Translations under genes and position numbers: made by a program
NCBI RefSeq assembly: GCF_050433125.1
Contig: NZ_JBNPXV010000011.1
Location: 62,001 to 126,000 of the forward strand
Source: Roseimarinus sediminis
Lineage (GTDB): Bacteria > Bacteroidota > Bacteroidia > Bacteroidales > Prolixibacteraceae
Direction: 5' to 3'
Length of the DNA stretch: 64,000 bases
In this document: positions 34,846 through 43,511 of the stretch, one piece after another
How the letters are laid out: each line of letters starts with the position of its first letter
Numbering within the stretch: the first letter of the stretch is position 1
Notes under the pieces: model-generated
Told to the model about the DNA's origin: nothing
Database searches by the model: none
Seen by the model: only the letters and a program-made list of their open reading frames with translations

Positions 34846-35758
34846 TTTCAAGTGCTTCAAGGTTCTTCATGATTTTTTCGCGTTCATCTTTTTTGAAACG
34901 ATGGAAGGGGTCGGCCAGGTAGTCGTCGCAAATGCCCATGACCGAGAGCGCACACTTCAGTCCTTTGAGATACGATGATCCAAAACGGCCTACCGTATAA
35001 ATCGATGAGCTGATTTGCAGTACTTTTTCCTGCAACTTCCTGATGGTATCGAAATCGTGGGCAAGGGCTGCCTTATACAAATCGACATAAAGTTTTGGAA
35101 ACATATTGGCTCCGCCATTCACACCGCCTGTAGCGCCTAATACCACCGCATCGGCCATCATCTCTTCGGGACCAACGTAAAGCTGAAAATCTTTATAATT
35201 GCGCATGGCATATTGCAACAGACGGAAATAAGTCATGTTAGCCGAACTGTCTTTTAATCCTACCACACTGGGTATTTCGGCTATTTTGCGAACGGTATTC
35301 GGGTCAATCATTACCTTGGTGTGAACCGGCATGTTGTAGAGATATAGTGGCAGCGGAACTTTCCGTGCCAGACTCTCGTAATATTCGATCAACTCGGGCT
35401 GTGCTGCTCCATAGTAGTATGGTGGTGCAGCCACCAGGGCATCGGCGCCACATTCGGCCGCTTTTTGAGACAGCTGCAGGCTTTCAACAATTGATGTATC
35501 GGTAATGCCTACCAACACAGGGATGCGACCATTTACCTGTTTGCAGGTGCGCTCGATCAGTTCGCGCCGCAAGCGGTAACTGATACTCGAAAATTCGCCG
35601 GTAGTTCCCAAAATAAAAACGCCGGACACACCGCCTGCAATTACGTGTTCAATTAAACGTTCCAGCCCCGCAATGTCGAGCGTATCAACATCTGTGAGCG
35701 GGGTAATAAGAGGCGGAACGATCCCTTTCAGGTTTTTAATACTTTCGCTTATAATCAT
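34829..35758 (-). CDS. DHDPS/NAL-family pyruvate-dependent aldolase
   Basis: A 309-residue class I aldolase-type TIM barrel. The GTTGE loop is at 51-55, Tyr141 sits in LYNMP and the Schiff-base Lys169 in VGLKDSS, all expected for the dihydrodipicolinate synthase/N-acetylneuraminate lyase superfamily. Reactions in this group make or break a bond to pyruvate, so sugar acids of the 2-keto-3-deoxy type are natural substrates. A housekeeping DapA is unlikely between a sugar symporter and a glycosidase. Candidates are lysis of 2-keto-3-deoxy acids from pectin (KDG) or from RG-II (Kdo, Dha). The last four codons lie inside the intergenic repeat, so the C-terminal tail may have been altered by it. 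Confidence 0.85.
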   Translation of the reverse strand: MIISESIKNLKGIVPPLITPLTDVDTLDIAGLERLIEHVIAGGVSGVFILGTTGEFSSISYRLRRELIERTCKQVNGRIPVLVGITDTSIVESLQLSQKAAECGADALVAAPPYYYGAAQPELIEYYESLARKVPLPLYLYNMPVHTKVMIDPNTVRKIAEIPSVVGLKDSSANMTYFRLLQYAMRNYKDFQLYVGPEEMMADAVVLGATGGVNGGANMFPKLYVDLYKAALAHDFDTIRKLQEKVLQISSSIYTVGRFGSSYLKGLKCALSVMGICDDYLADPFHRFKKDEREKIMKNLEALEIGKSQ

Positions 35759-35823
35759 TTTAAAGGTTTTATTCTTTTGAAAATACTGCTATGTTGTTGG
35801 TAATTATAATCAGCACTATCGTG

Positions 35824-37677
35824 CTACCAGCGGTAAGCTGCCTGAATTCCGGCTTTGTTCTTTATGGCTTCATCTACATCGGGACCATTATTGATCCACT
35901 CGTTGCCCGGTCCCGGAGTGTTTGAAAAGAACTTGTCTTTCTCTGTCCAGTTGTTTACTGCCCGGATGTACGACGAACCTTCGTCGTAATAAATGTATTG
36001 ATAATGATCGGGGATATGGGCATATGGCGCCTTCAAAAGTTTTTCGATCCGGTTTTCGCTAATTTCGCCATTGGGTTGCGCCGATAAGGTGTAAATGCCA
36101 CCCACATCGTACATGTTGCGGGCAAAATGATGAATATAATTGGCATGTACACGATTATTTTTCATACAGTTGATGGTTTTGGTCCAGCCCCACCCCACAC
36201 AAATACCCGAATAATTCAGGTGGCTCACTTCGTTGTATTCAATGTTGATATCGTGGGCAAAGCCAACACTGATTCCTACACAGCCCCAATCTTCGTTGGT
36301 AACATTCGAAATGAGGTTGTTCGAAATGGTTTCGAAACGGCAAACTTCTCGTTCGTCGCCCGGGTTATAGGGCAAATGCGCTTCGAACGCGGCATCGCCA
36401 AAGAAACCAGCCTGAATACCGGTACCCCCTATATCTTCAATTTTACAGGCTACTATTTCATTGTAAGCGGTGCCGGTAACCAGATCGATGCCCGTTGCTG
36501 CAGCGTGCATTACTTTACACTTGAAAATGCGGTTATGCTGTGCATTGCGCAATTCGATTGCAGCAGGCTGACGGCCCAGCCATGCCTGATTTTCGAGCCC
36601 GGCTTTATCGGGTGTTCCGGGTTCTTTCAGCTTATACGCATCGAGAAGGTAGAAACCGGCCTGCAAGGGCACATGCCCGCGTTCCGAAGGGCGCATCCAG
36701 GTAGTGTGTTCGAATGACAGGTTTTCAAAATGGATGTATTCAACCGGATGATCCAGCGTTCCTTCCATGCTGACCAGCGTTTCTAGAAAAGGAACCAGCA
36801 CCTCTGCCCGGTCCATATTTTCACCTTCACGAGGCCAGTAGTAAATTTTTCCATTGTCGGTATCGGCATACCATTCGCCGGGATTGTTAAGCAATGCCGG
36901 ATGATTAACAAAATAGAAGGCCGAATTACCATTGTATTTTTTTTCGGAATCGATAAAGGGTGCCGGCCATGGATGTTCAAACTCGATACGGCTTTCGGGC
37001 TGAAAAAGCGAAACTTTTGCACTATCGCCTACAATTTCAATATCTTTTACCCTGAGGTTCGCAATGGCCCACCACTGATGAATGACCATTTCGAGCTGTC
37101 GGGTTTTGCTTAAATCCACATCGGGGAGCGGAATCCAAAATACCTCGTTTTCGTGATCGGCAGCCAATATGCGGTCGAGTTCACCATCATCGAGATTCGA
37201 TGCGCGATTGGCTTTTACCCCGTCAACCCACATCTGACGGAATTCGACGCTACGACCGGCTTTACGAGGCATGTCGGCAACCCACAGATTTCGCGATGCA
37301 TTGGTAAATCCGTTGACTTTTCCGGCCTTTTCCCAATCATTTACTTCTATGCCACCACTTATGCGAGGTAAAGTTCCGCTAGCACCTTTAATCGTAGTAA
37401 TACTTGTTACGTTGCCAGAGTCTTCAGATCTGAACAGCAAAGGCTCGTCGAGAAAATAAGTTCCGTCGGCCACAATGATGTTGATGCCCTCTTGTATTTC
37501 GGGAGCATTCAGTCGTCGCAACTCACGGGCTTTACGTTGGGCCATCATGATCGTTTGGAGTGGGCTGTCTTTCGTGCCGTCGTGCTTGTCGTTTCCTTTA
37601 GGAGACACATAAATATTTACTGCAAACAATGGGATGATTGCAATAAGCAGAATGATTGTTGTTAGTAGTTGTTTCAT
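35824..37677 (-). CDS. Right-handed beta-helix glycosidase, GH141-like
   Basis: A 617-residue exported protein (signal peptide about 1-19). The start NIYVSPKGNDKHDGTKDSPLQT and RKARELRR are typical of secreted beta-helix proteins annotated as GH141 and relatives. A beta-sandwich insert (WEKAGKVNGF to about 300) is followed by helix repeats (IFKCKVMHAAATGIDLV, NLISNVTNEDWG, NIEYNEVSHLNYSGICVGWGW, ANYIHHFARNMYDVGGIYT). GH141 includes an RG-II alpha-L-fucosidase in Bacteroides thetaiotaomicron and a clostridial xylanase. The family is assigned by motif resemblance and RG-II context; related beta-helix glycosidases such as GH110 cannot be excluded. It sits 65 bp upstream of the aldolase gene. Confidence 0.7.
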   Translation of the reverse strand: MKQLLTTIILLIAIIPLFAVNIYVSPKGNDKHDGTKDSPLQTIMMAQRKARELRRLNAPEIQEGINIIVADGTYFLDEPLLFRSEDSGNVTSITTIKGASGTLPRISGGIEVNDWEKAGKVNGFTNASRNLWVADMPRKAGRSVEFRQMWVDGVKANRASNLDDGELDRILAADHENEVFWIPLPDVDLSKTRQLEMVIHQWWAIANLRVKDIEIVGDSAKVSLFQPESRIEFEHPWPAPFIDSEKKYNGNSAFYFVNHPALLNNPGEWYADTDNGKIYYWPREGENMDRAEVLVPFLETLVSMEGTLDHPVEYIHFENLSFEHTTWMRPSERGHVPLQAGFYLLDAYKLKEPGTPDKAGLENQAWLGRQPAAIELRNAQHNRIFKCKVMHAAATGIDLVTGTAYNEIVACKIEDIGGTGIQAGFFGDAAFEAHLPYNPGDEREVCRFETISNNLISNVTNEDWGCVGISVGFAHDINIEYNEVSHLNYSGICVGWGWTKTINCMKNNRVHANYIHHFARNMYDVGGIYTLSAQPNGEISENRIEKLLKAPYAHIPDHYQYIYYDEGSSYIRAVNNWTEKDKFFSNTPGPGNEWINNGPDVDEAIKNKAGIQAAYRW

Positions 37678-37690
37678 TTTTTTCTGTTAA

Positions 37691-37875
37691 GTAATTAGGT
37701 TTCAGGTTTCGGGTTTCAGGTTACAGGTTTACCCTGTGAAATAAAATCGGAGATTTTAACGCAAAGCGTTATTTCACAGGGTAAACCTCACACCATCAAT
37801 CTTTTCTCTCTCAATCTCTTTTAATCTTTTATCGTCAATCTTTTTCCTTCAATCTTTTTCCTTCAATCTTTTTTT
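37691..37875. repeat. Intergenic structured repeat with 19-bp perfect inverted repeat
   Basis: The 202-bp gap holds tandem variants of GGTTTCAGG, then a perfect 19-bp inverted repeat (37726-37744 with 37769-37787) whose loop contains two smaller stems, AAATC/GATTT (37744-37756) and CGC/GCG (37760-37768), then repeated TCAATCTTTTTCCTT blocks. The fold is clover-like and too symmetrical to be random. Confidence 0.65.
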
Positions 37876-37879
37876 TCAT

Positions 37880-40081
37880 CTACTCCTGAAAAATTTTCTT
37901 CAAGTACCGTGTGTTGGCGCCAAAGTTGCCCACTACATCGCGCGGATTATTCTGGTCGCGCGAGCGTTCAATCACCAGCCAGCCTCCCCAGCCCATACGG
38001 TCGAGGGTTTGTTTCACCTTCGTCATATCAACCCGCTGGTTGTTCTCCAACCAAACACCGTCTTCGTCCGTTATCAGTATCTGACAAATATTTTCGGCAC
38101 CAAGTGTCTCCAGTTCGCTATACAAATCGCGGCCGTTTTGCAAGGCATTGGCCACGTTGTAATATATTTTTATTCCATCTGAATTGATTTCGCCCAGCAG
38201 TTGCAGTTCACCTTTGGCATCAAGCGCAGTTTCGATACCAATTACCACACCGGCAGCTTTTGCTTTCTGTCCGGCACGATGCAATTTGGCCACAATGGAA
38301 TCGCGACGTTCGGGATGTTTATTCAGGTCGCCCTCAACGCCCAGCGGCAGAAAAGCAACTTTAGTTCCCATCAGGTGCATGGTATTGATACAATCGTCGA
38401 TCATGGGTTCAACATCGCGGGCCGCAAAATTCTGGGCATAAAATCCCGACATGGCAATACCGGCCACTTCGAGATGGTATTTATTCAATTCATCCTGAAA
38501 CTTACGGCGCATTATGGGGTCGAACAACTTACTATCGAAAGTCGACCGGTTGCCTAAACCTCCCATATCGAGCAGCAAGCCATCGGCGCCTATCTCGTGC
38601 GTACGCGAAAAAGCTCCCAATTTTTGCCGTTTGAGAATCATCCAGTCGCAAACGCCAATTTTGTAACGCGCACCACTTCCAATCCAAGCCTTTTCATCTT
38701 CGCCTTGAAACATTTTTTCGAGCGATGCAAAGCCATAAATCGCATGGCCGGGCAGATTTTCACCATTTTCGCCAAAAGCTTTCAGTTGATTTTGATCTTC
38801 AATCGTAATGTCCGATTCATCAAGTAGTCCTTTCTGATCGAAAACTTTTGAAGCATCAAGATCGAGGTGTTCGGCCATGAAACGATACATCGCTGCCCGC
38901 TTCGACGGGCCGTAATCGTGACCTTCGTCGGCCAAATGTTTATTTTCGACCACTGCCCCATCGCCATAAAAACCATAGATGCGCTTCAGGAAAGGAAATT
39001 CCATTTCGGGAACGTTGGCCGTCCAGTCGCCCCCGTCGGAAATAACCAACTGAGGCTTGGGGGCAAAAAGTGCTGCCAGTTCAACATTATTGGTTCCTCC
39101 TTCGCACAAATGAATGGGATTTCCACTTTCGCAGGGACATCCACCATAATGAATAGCCGATAGCATCACCGCCGGAACGCTCACATCGATGCGCTCGTCG
39201 ATGGCTGCCATCAGCATTGAATGGCTTCCACCGCCCGAGCCGCCGGTAATGCCCACCCGGTTGGTATCGGCATAATCGAACGACAGCAGGTAATCGAGTA
39301 AGCGAATGCTGTTCAATGCCTGCATGGTATTGGCAAGGCTTTTTCGATGAGCCGAACCGTCGAACTGAAGCGTTGATTCGCCCCATGCAAACAGATCGTA
39401 ACTCACCACCATGGCGCCCATGCGTGCCAGGGCAGCACACCGGGTTTGAATTTGCTCGTTGTAGCGCCCGTTTCCAAAATGCCCGTTCGGACTTAGTATT
39501 ACCGGTATTTTACCTTTGATTTTTGCGGGCCGGTAAATGGAGCCGGCCACATAAACACCGGGCAATACTTCCAAACCGATATTCTGAACCGTGTAGCCCT
39601 TGTGCTTTCGTAGCTCCGTTAAAACCGGCTGACTTTCAGCAGCATCGGGCAGAGGCGACAAACGCAAAGCATCGGGCAAACAAGCTTTAATTGCCATGCG
39701 CCGCTGTTCCCATTCCGTTTTATTTGAATATTTTGACGCTAAAAAATTAAGCGTTTCCTGCGCTTCGTTTACTGAGCGACGATGGTATTGATAGCCTTGA
39801 ATTTTGTACTTTCTGTCTCCATCGGGAATGGCCACCATATCAAAGGGAGCCAGCACATTCTGCAAGGTTTGCTCCACATCGGGACGATAACGCCAACGGG
39901 CATAGTCGAGTACTTTACCCTCGATGCTACCACCCGAAATGCGCAGTTTCACCTTATACTGATACTCAATGTCGTTCAGCACTTCGTTCAATGCTTGCTG
40001 AAAATTATCATCAGATGTTTGAGCAGAAAGCCGCGTAAACATTCCGATTAATAATAAAAGTACGACTGCTGTTTTTTTCAT
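37880..40081 (-). CDS. Exported esterase-like / xylose-isomerase-like fusion protein
   Basis: A 733-residue fusion. A signal peptide (about 1-20) is followed by a region resembling an STN-like fold (about 25-97), an alpha/beta-hydrolase of acetyl-xylan-esterase/dienelactone-hydrolase type (about 150-410; Ser282 in ITGGSGGGSH and His388 in DEGHDYG), and a C-terminal TIM barrel of the sugar phosphate isomerase/epimerase type (about 455-733; GIETALDAKGELQLL, WLVIERS). The hydrolase probably removes acetyl or methyl esters from pectin side chains. The role of the barrel is unknown; such domains also occur in exported Bacteroidota proteins acting on free or linked sugars. Gaps to both neighbours are filled with repeats. 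Confidence 0.78.
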   Translation of the reverse strand: MKKTAVVLLLLIGMFTRLSAQTSDDNFQQALNEVLNDIEYQYKVKLRISGGSIEGKVLDYARWRYRPDVEQTLQNVLAPFDMVAIPDGDRKYKIQGYQYHRRSVNEAQETLNFLASKYSNKTEWEQRRMAIKACLPDALRLSPLPDAAESQPVLTELRKHKGYTVQNIGLEVLPGVYVAGSIYRPAKIKGKIPVILSPNGHFGNGRYNEQIQTRCAALARMGAMVVSYDLFAWGESTLQFDGSAHRKSLANTMQALNSIRLLDYLLSFDYADTNRVGITGGSGGGSHSMLMAAIDERIDVSVPAVMLSAIHYGGCPCESGNPIHLCEGGTNNVELAALFAPKPQLVISDGGDWTANVPEMEFPFLKRIYGFYGDGAVVENKHLADEGHDYGPSKRAAMYRFMAEHLDLDASKVFDQKGLLDESDITIEDQNQLKAFGENGENLPGHAIYGFASLEKMFQGEDEKAWIGSGARYKIGVCDWMILKRQKLGAFSRTHEIGADGLLLDMGGLGNRSTFDSKLFDPIMRRKFQDELNKYHLEVAGIAMSGFYAQNFAARDVEPMIDDCINTMHLMGTKVAFLPLGVEGDLNKHPERRDSIVAKLHRAGQKAKAAGVVIGIETALDAKGELQLLGEINSDGIKIYYNVANALQNGRDLYSELETLGAENICQILITDEDGVWLENNQRVDMTKVKQTLDRMGWGGWLVIERSRDQNNPRDVVGNFGANTRYLKKIFQE

Positions 40082-40177
40082 TTAATTATATTTTGAAAGA
40101 AATGGAAGCGATTGAATGCAATTGGAAGCAATCGTTTTCTCCCATTCATCCATTCACTCTTTCATTCACTCATTATT
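40082..40177. repeat. Short intergenic repeat region
   Basis: The 96-bp gap contains GGAAGC-ATTG variants (GAAGCGATTGAATGCAATTGGAAGCAATCG) and CATTCA-type repeats. No promoter or gene is recognisable. Its style matches the other repeat-filled gaps between 34.7 and 46.6 kb. Confidence 0.4.
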
Positions 40178-41269
40178 TTACTCCGGCCATTTTTCGTCCT
40201 CAATTTCAATCATATTCAATAGCGACGGGTCAACTTTTACGTATTTCATTTTTTCACGGCGCCAGGTATAAATAATGTGTACCATTCCGTCGGCACCTTG
40301 TATCACTCCGGGATATGAATACTGACTGATTTCGGAATCTTCGAGTACCAACGAGGCAAACCAGTCTTTTCCATTTTCACTAATGGCCACATTAAGCGGA
40401 GTGCGATGCCCTTTTGAAGCACCAATGGGTGTTTTCACATGGTTGTAAACCGCCAGCTGACGGCCATCGGCCAGTGAAACTGCATCGGTTCCGGCGTTGT
40501 TGTTGGGTAAGCCTGAAGGCTGTGTCAACCCCCAGGTTTTGCCATTGTCATCAGACCAGGCCGAAACCAACACCGAATTTTTACTGCGGCAAAGAATTTG
40601 CATTCGCCCGTCGGCATAGGTTAAAATACTGGGCTGAATGATGTTGTGCACCTTATAGTTATTAATATTATCGGTTTTAGTCCATGTTTTACCCTGATCT
40701 TTGGTCATTTCGAAATGCACATGCCAGCCGTTACCTTCGGTACTGGTAGGGCAAATTAAGGTACCATCGGCCAGTAAAACGGGCTTGTTTTTCACAGGAC
40801 CTATGTACCCTTCGGGAAGCTTTTCGGCCTCGCCCCATGTTTTTCCATTGTCGGTCGAGCGTTTCAACATGCCCCACCACTCTGAGGGTTTGGGCCCTAT
40901 TTTGTAAAACAAGAGCAACTCGCCATCGGGATATTGAAACAGAACGGGATTCCAGGTCGGGTAACGAACGCCGTCGTCCCAATCACCATTGGCAACTTCC
41001 ATGGGGGCTGTCCACTCCCCTTCGATTTGCCGACTTACATAGATGCACACATCGGGATGGCGCTCACGGGTCCCGCCAAACCATGCAGCCACCAGCCCTT
41101 CGGGCGTTTCGGCCAGTGTACCCGAATGGCATGAAGGAAATGGAGCTTCGTCATAAATAAATTGTTCTTCAACAATTCCCTTTTTCCAGTCAACATTTTG
41201 TTTTTGCGGCTGATTGCAAGCTGAAAAAATCACAACCAACAATATCGATAAAAGTGCTATTTGTCTCAT
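40178..41269 (-). CDS. Sialidase-like BNR-repeat lipoprotein
   Basis: A 363-residue six-bladed beta-propeller protein of the BNR_2/sialidase superfamily. The lipobox Cys18 (VVIFSACNQ) predicts lipid anchoring. Asp-box repeats appear as STDNGKTWGEAEKL, TKDQGKTWTKT and SDDNGKTWGL. The FRIP motif of true sialidases is absent; instead the first blade reads AWFGGTRERHPDVCIYVSR. Sialic acid is not a plant wall sugar. In B. thetaiotaomicron a GH33 enzyme acts on a 2-keto-3-deoxy sugar acid of RG-II, so a Kdo-type substrate is reasonable but unproven. It starts 6 bp after a DUF3826 gene, within the RG-II-type cluster. Confidence 0.75.
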   Translation of the reverse strand: MRQIALLSILLVVIFSACNQPQKQNVDWKKGIVEEQFIYDEAPFPSCHSGTLAETPEGLVAAWFGGTRERHPDVCIYVSRQIEGEWTAPMEVANGDWDDGVRYPTWNPVLFQYPDGELLLFYKIGPKPSEWWGMLKRSTDNGKTWGEAEKLPEGYIGPVKNKPVLLADGTLICPTSTEGNGWHVHFEMTKDQGKTWTKTDNINNYKVHNIIQPSILTYADGRMQILCRSKNSVLVSAWSDDNGKTWGLTQPSGLPNNNAGTDAVSLADGRQLAVYNHVKTPIGASKGHRTPLNVAISENGKDWFASLVLEDSEISQYSYPGVIQGADGMVHIIYTWRREKMKYVKVDPSLLNMIEIEDEKWPE

Positions 41270-41275
41270 ATCCTT

Positions 41276-41926
41276 CTATTTCTTTTGTTCTTTTAATGAT
41301 TTGACAAAATCTTTGTAAAGCTGTCGCCAATCGCGTCCGTTGCTGATCAGGTACTGCTCCGATTTTGTTTTGTAAATTTCGAAGATGGCCGAAATTTGCT
41401 TCATGCTTTTATAATCGATGGCCATTTCGCGGGCTTCTTTCATATAACCAAGTATTTTGGCCTCTTCTTCGGCAGTAAGATCGGGTACGATGGCCTTGTA
41501 GCCGCGCATGGTGAAATCGACCTTTCCAATGGTGTATTTATCCAAAATAAGTTCGACCTGCTCTTCGGTCAAATCGGCTCGCAGCGCTTTCATCAGGTTT
41601 TCGTGTACCGACGCCGGGATGGCCGAATCGGCAATCATCTGGCGATCGAGCTCGGTAAGTTTGTCGCCGGTGCGCGGGTTAATTCCTTCGGGCACTGTAG
41701 AAGCCGGGTGCGTATCGTGCCAGTTTTTTACAGCGCTTCGATGAATGGCAATGGCATCAGTCAGCCGCTGTTCTTTGGCCACATCGTTTAAGTTCAGAGC
41801 CGCCACCCATTCGCCTGCCTCCTCGACATACTGTGCCAGCTTTTCCTGGCTGTTGCCAACTGTTGTGGCAAACAAATTGCCGCTCATCAACAACATCACT
41901 AAAAATATCGTTTGAATTTTCTTCAT
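41276..41926 (-). CDS. DUF3826-type exported protein (copy A)
   Basis: A 216-residue, largely helical, exported protein. The signal peptide covers about 1-21; the rest is charged with repeated LTEEQ/LTAEEE-type helices (ADLTEEQVELILDKYTIGKVDFTMRGYKAIVPDLTAEEEAKIL). It resembles DUF3826, a family of unknown function common in pectin loci of Bacteroidota. A second member is at 52913-53584; the two share the pattern of a helix, the segment ending in VPDL or IPDL before (S/T)xEEx, and a short EAREMAID/EAREHAID helix. It lies 18 bp after the GH142-like gene and 6 bp before the sialidase-like gene. A periplasmic accessory or chaperone role is only a guess. Confidence 0.7.
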   Translation of the reverse strand: MKKIQTIFLVMLLMSGNLFATTVGNSQEKLAQYVEEAGEWVAALNLNDVAKEQRLTDAIAIHRSAVKNWHDTHPASTVPEGINPRTGDKLTELDRQMIADSAIPASVHENLMKALRADLTEEQVELILDKYTIGKVDFTMRGYKAIVPDLTAEEEAKILGYMKEAREMAIDYKSMKQISAIFEIYKTKSEQYLISNGRDWRQLYKDFVKSLKEQKK

Positions 41927-41944
41927 ACTCTGGTTTTTTAAATC

Positions 41945-43498
41945 CTATTCAATGACCAATTTTTCCAACTTACTGGTGCGGCCAACTTCCTTACCATCGA
42001 CCAGTACATACAAGCCTTTGCCATTTTTGTATTTTGACCCGTCTTTATCCCACACAATGGTGAGGGTTTTTCCCTGGTATTTCAGGTGGTCGAGGCAGAA
42101 ATAATCCCACGTACCTTCGGGCAGCAGAGGATTGATTTCAATTACCTCGTCGGCACGAGGACGCAGACCAACCAGGCCGGTGATCACCAAATCGTTAAAA
42201 GTTGAATGGTTGTAGTAGCGGCTGCGCTCCTGATCGCCTTTCAACCAGTAGCCGGTTACTTCGTCGAGGTACTCGCCAATGTACGGACGGCCGCGATAAT
42301 ACTGCGACTCGACATAGCGTTCGAGGTGAAAGAAATAAACAGAATCGCTCATCACATCCTGTTCATAATTATTCAGCAAATTAGCCAGGCTGGTAAGCGT
42401 TTGCGAGGTGGCAAAAGGCCAAACAGCCCCGTCCCACTCGCACTTACAGCATCCGTGAGTTCTGAATTCAGGGTGACGACGTTCGGCTGTAGTTAAGCCA
42501 AAAGGTGCTAAGAAGCCTCCCTCATCCATAATTTGTTCCCAGGCTACGGTATGTTCAAGCGAAGGAATATTGAAATACCATGGAATATATCCGATGGCTT
42601 CGCGTACTCCGGCATAATTTCCATCTTCTTTTATGGTTTCGTAAAAATTCATTTCAGTATTCCAGAACTTACTCTCAATGAACCCAATTAAGGTATCGGC
42701 CTTTGCTTCGTAAAGCTTTTTGCTAGCCATATCGCCTGCCATTTCAGCCATTTGTGCTATGGCCAGCGCATTTCCGGCCATGTAGCTGTTGATGGTGGGG
42801 CGGGCATTTTGCACTCTGCGGCCACCACTGATCTGCTCTTCCATGCCATCTTTCACATCGTGCTGCCAGAACAATCCGTTATCGAGCCGGCGTATTTCTT
42901 CCCATTCCTGGTAACTTTTTATCATATCGGGCAACATATCGAGCATATAAGCTTTGTCGCCGTCCACCTTGTACTTTTCGAGTAAGGCGTAGGGTGTCCA
43001 GCTGCTGAATTTATTGAGTTTTGCCATGGGCTCGCCCTCGTTGCCCCGATACCACACATGCAGGTACTGGTTTAAATAATCGGGGTTGTGCAGCCAGCGC
43101 GCTTCCATGGTGTGATGACCAATAGCACAGGCAATGAGGTTGTATTTATCGGAATAACTGCGTTGCACCAAAAACTCGGTAAAAGCATAGCCAACCGGTG
43201 TTTCCTTAATGTGCTTGCGAAGTGTCCACCAGCGATAGATGAACATTTCCTCAAAATTATCCTGCGGGCACTCAAACAAGGGTACATTTTGTTGCATCCA
43301 GTCCCACGATTCGGCATCGGGAATGGCCTGAACCACATTTTCATCTTCCATGCGGTTGAAGTAATCGACATACGATTTAAAATCGTCGTACTTCAATACC
43401 GATTTTGATTTTTTACCCCAGGCCATCGACGACTGCACGGTAAACAGAAAGCCTAAAACAAAACAGGCTGTTATAATTTGATTGCGAAAATTCAGCAT
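41945..43498 (-). CDS. GH142-like (alpha/alpha)6-barrel glycosidase
   Basis: A 517-residue exported protein (signal peptide about 1-27) with a six-hairpin barrel of the MGH1/GH63-like type: FIYRWWTLRKHI, PTINSYMAGNALAIAQMA, CCKCEWDGAVWPFATSQTLTSL and YNHSTFNDLVITGLVGLRPRADE, followed by a short beta-domain. In B. thetaiotaomicron, GH142 (beta-L-arabinofuranosidase) and GH143 (Dha hydrolase) are two domains of BT1020. Here the gene follows the GH143-like gene by 13 bp in the same order, so the two look like the separated halves of that protein. Membership is inferred from motifs and context. The expected job is removal of beta-L-arabinofuranose from RG-II chain D. Confidence 0.68.
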   Translation of the reverse strand: MLNFRNQIITACFVLGFLFTVQSSMAWGKKSKSVLKYDDFKSYVDYFNRMEDENVVQAIPDAESWDWMQQNVPLFECPQDNFEEMFIYRWWTLRKHIKETPVGYAFTEFLVQRSYSDKYNLIACAIGHHTMEARWLHNPDYLNQYLHVWYRGNEGEPMAKLNKFSSWTPYALLEKYKVDGDKAYMLDMLPDMIKSYQEWEEIRRLDNGLFWQHDVKDGMEEQISGGRRVQNARPTINSYMAGNALAIAQMAEMAGDMASKKLYEAKADTLIGFIESKFWNTEMNFYETIKEDGNYAGVREAIGYIPWYFNIPSLEHTVAWEQIMDEGGFLAPFGLTTAERRHPEFRTHGCCKCEWDGAVWPFATSQTLTSLANLLNNYEQDVMSDSVYFFHLERYVESQYYRGRPYIGEYLDEVTGYWLKGDQERSRYYNHSTFNDLVITGLVGLRPRADEVIEINPLLPEGTWDYFCLDHLKYQGKTLTIVWDKDGSKYKNGKGLYVLVDGKEVGRTSKLEKLVIE

Positions 43499-43511
43499 AG
43501 TTCTAAATGTT

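Noticed and set aside
34829..35758. Housekeeping dihydrodipicolinate synthase (DapA)
   Set aside because: The family motifs are shared, but the position between a sugar symporter and a glycosidase makes a catabolic aldolase more likely.
40178..41269. True sialidase
   Set aside because: Asp boxes are present but the FRIP motif is not, and there are no sialic acid catabolism genes other than distant family members. The locus is pectin-directed.
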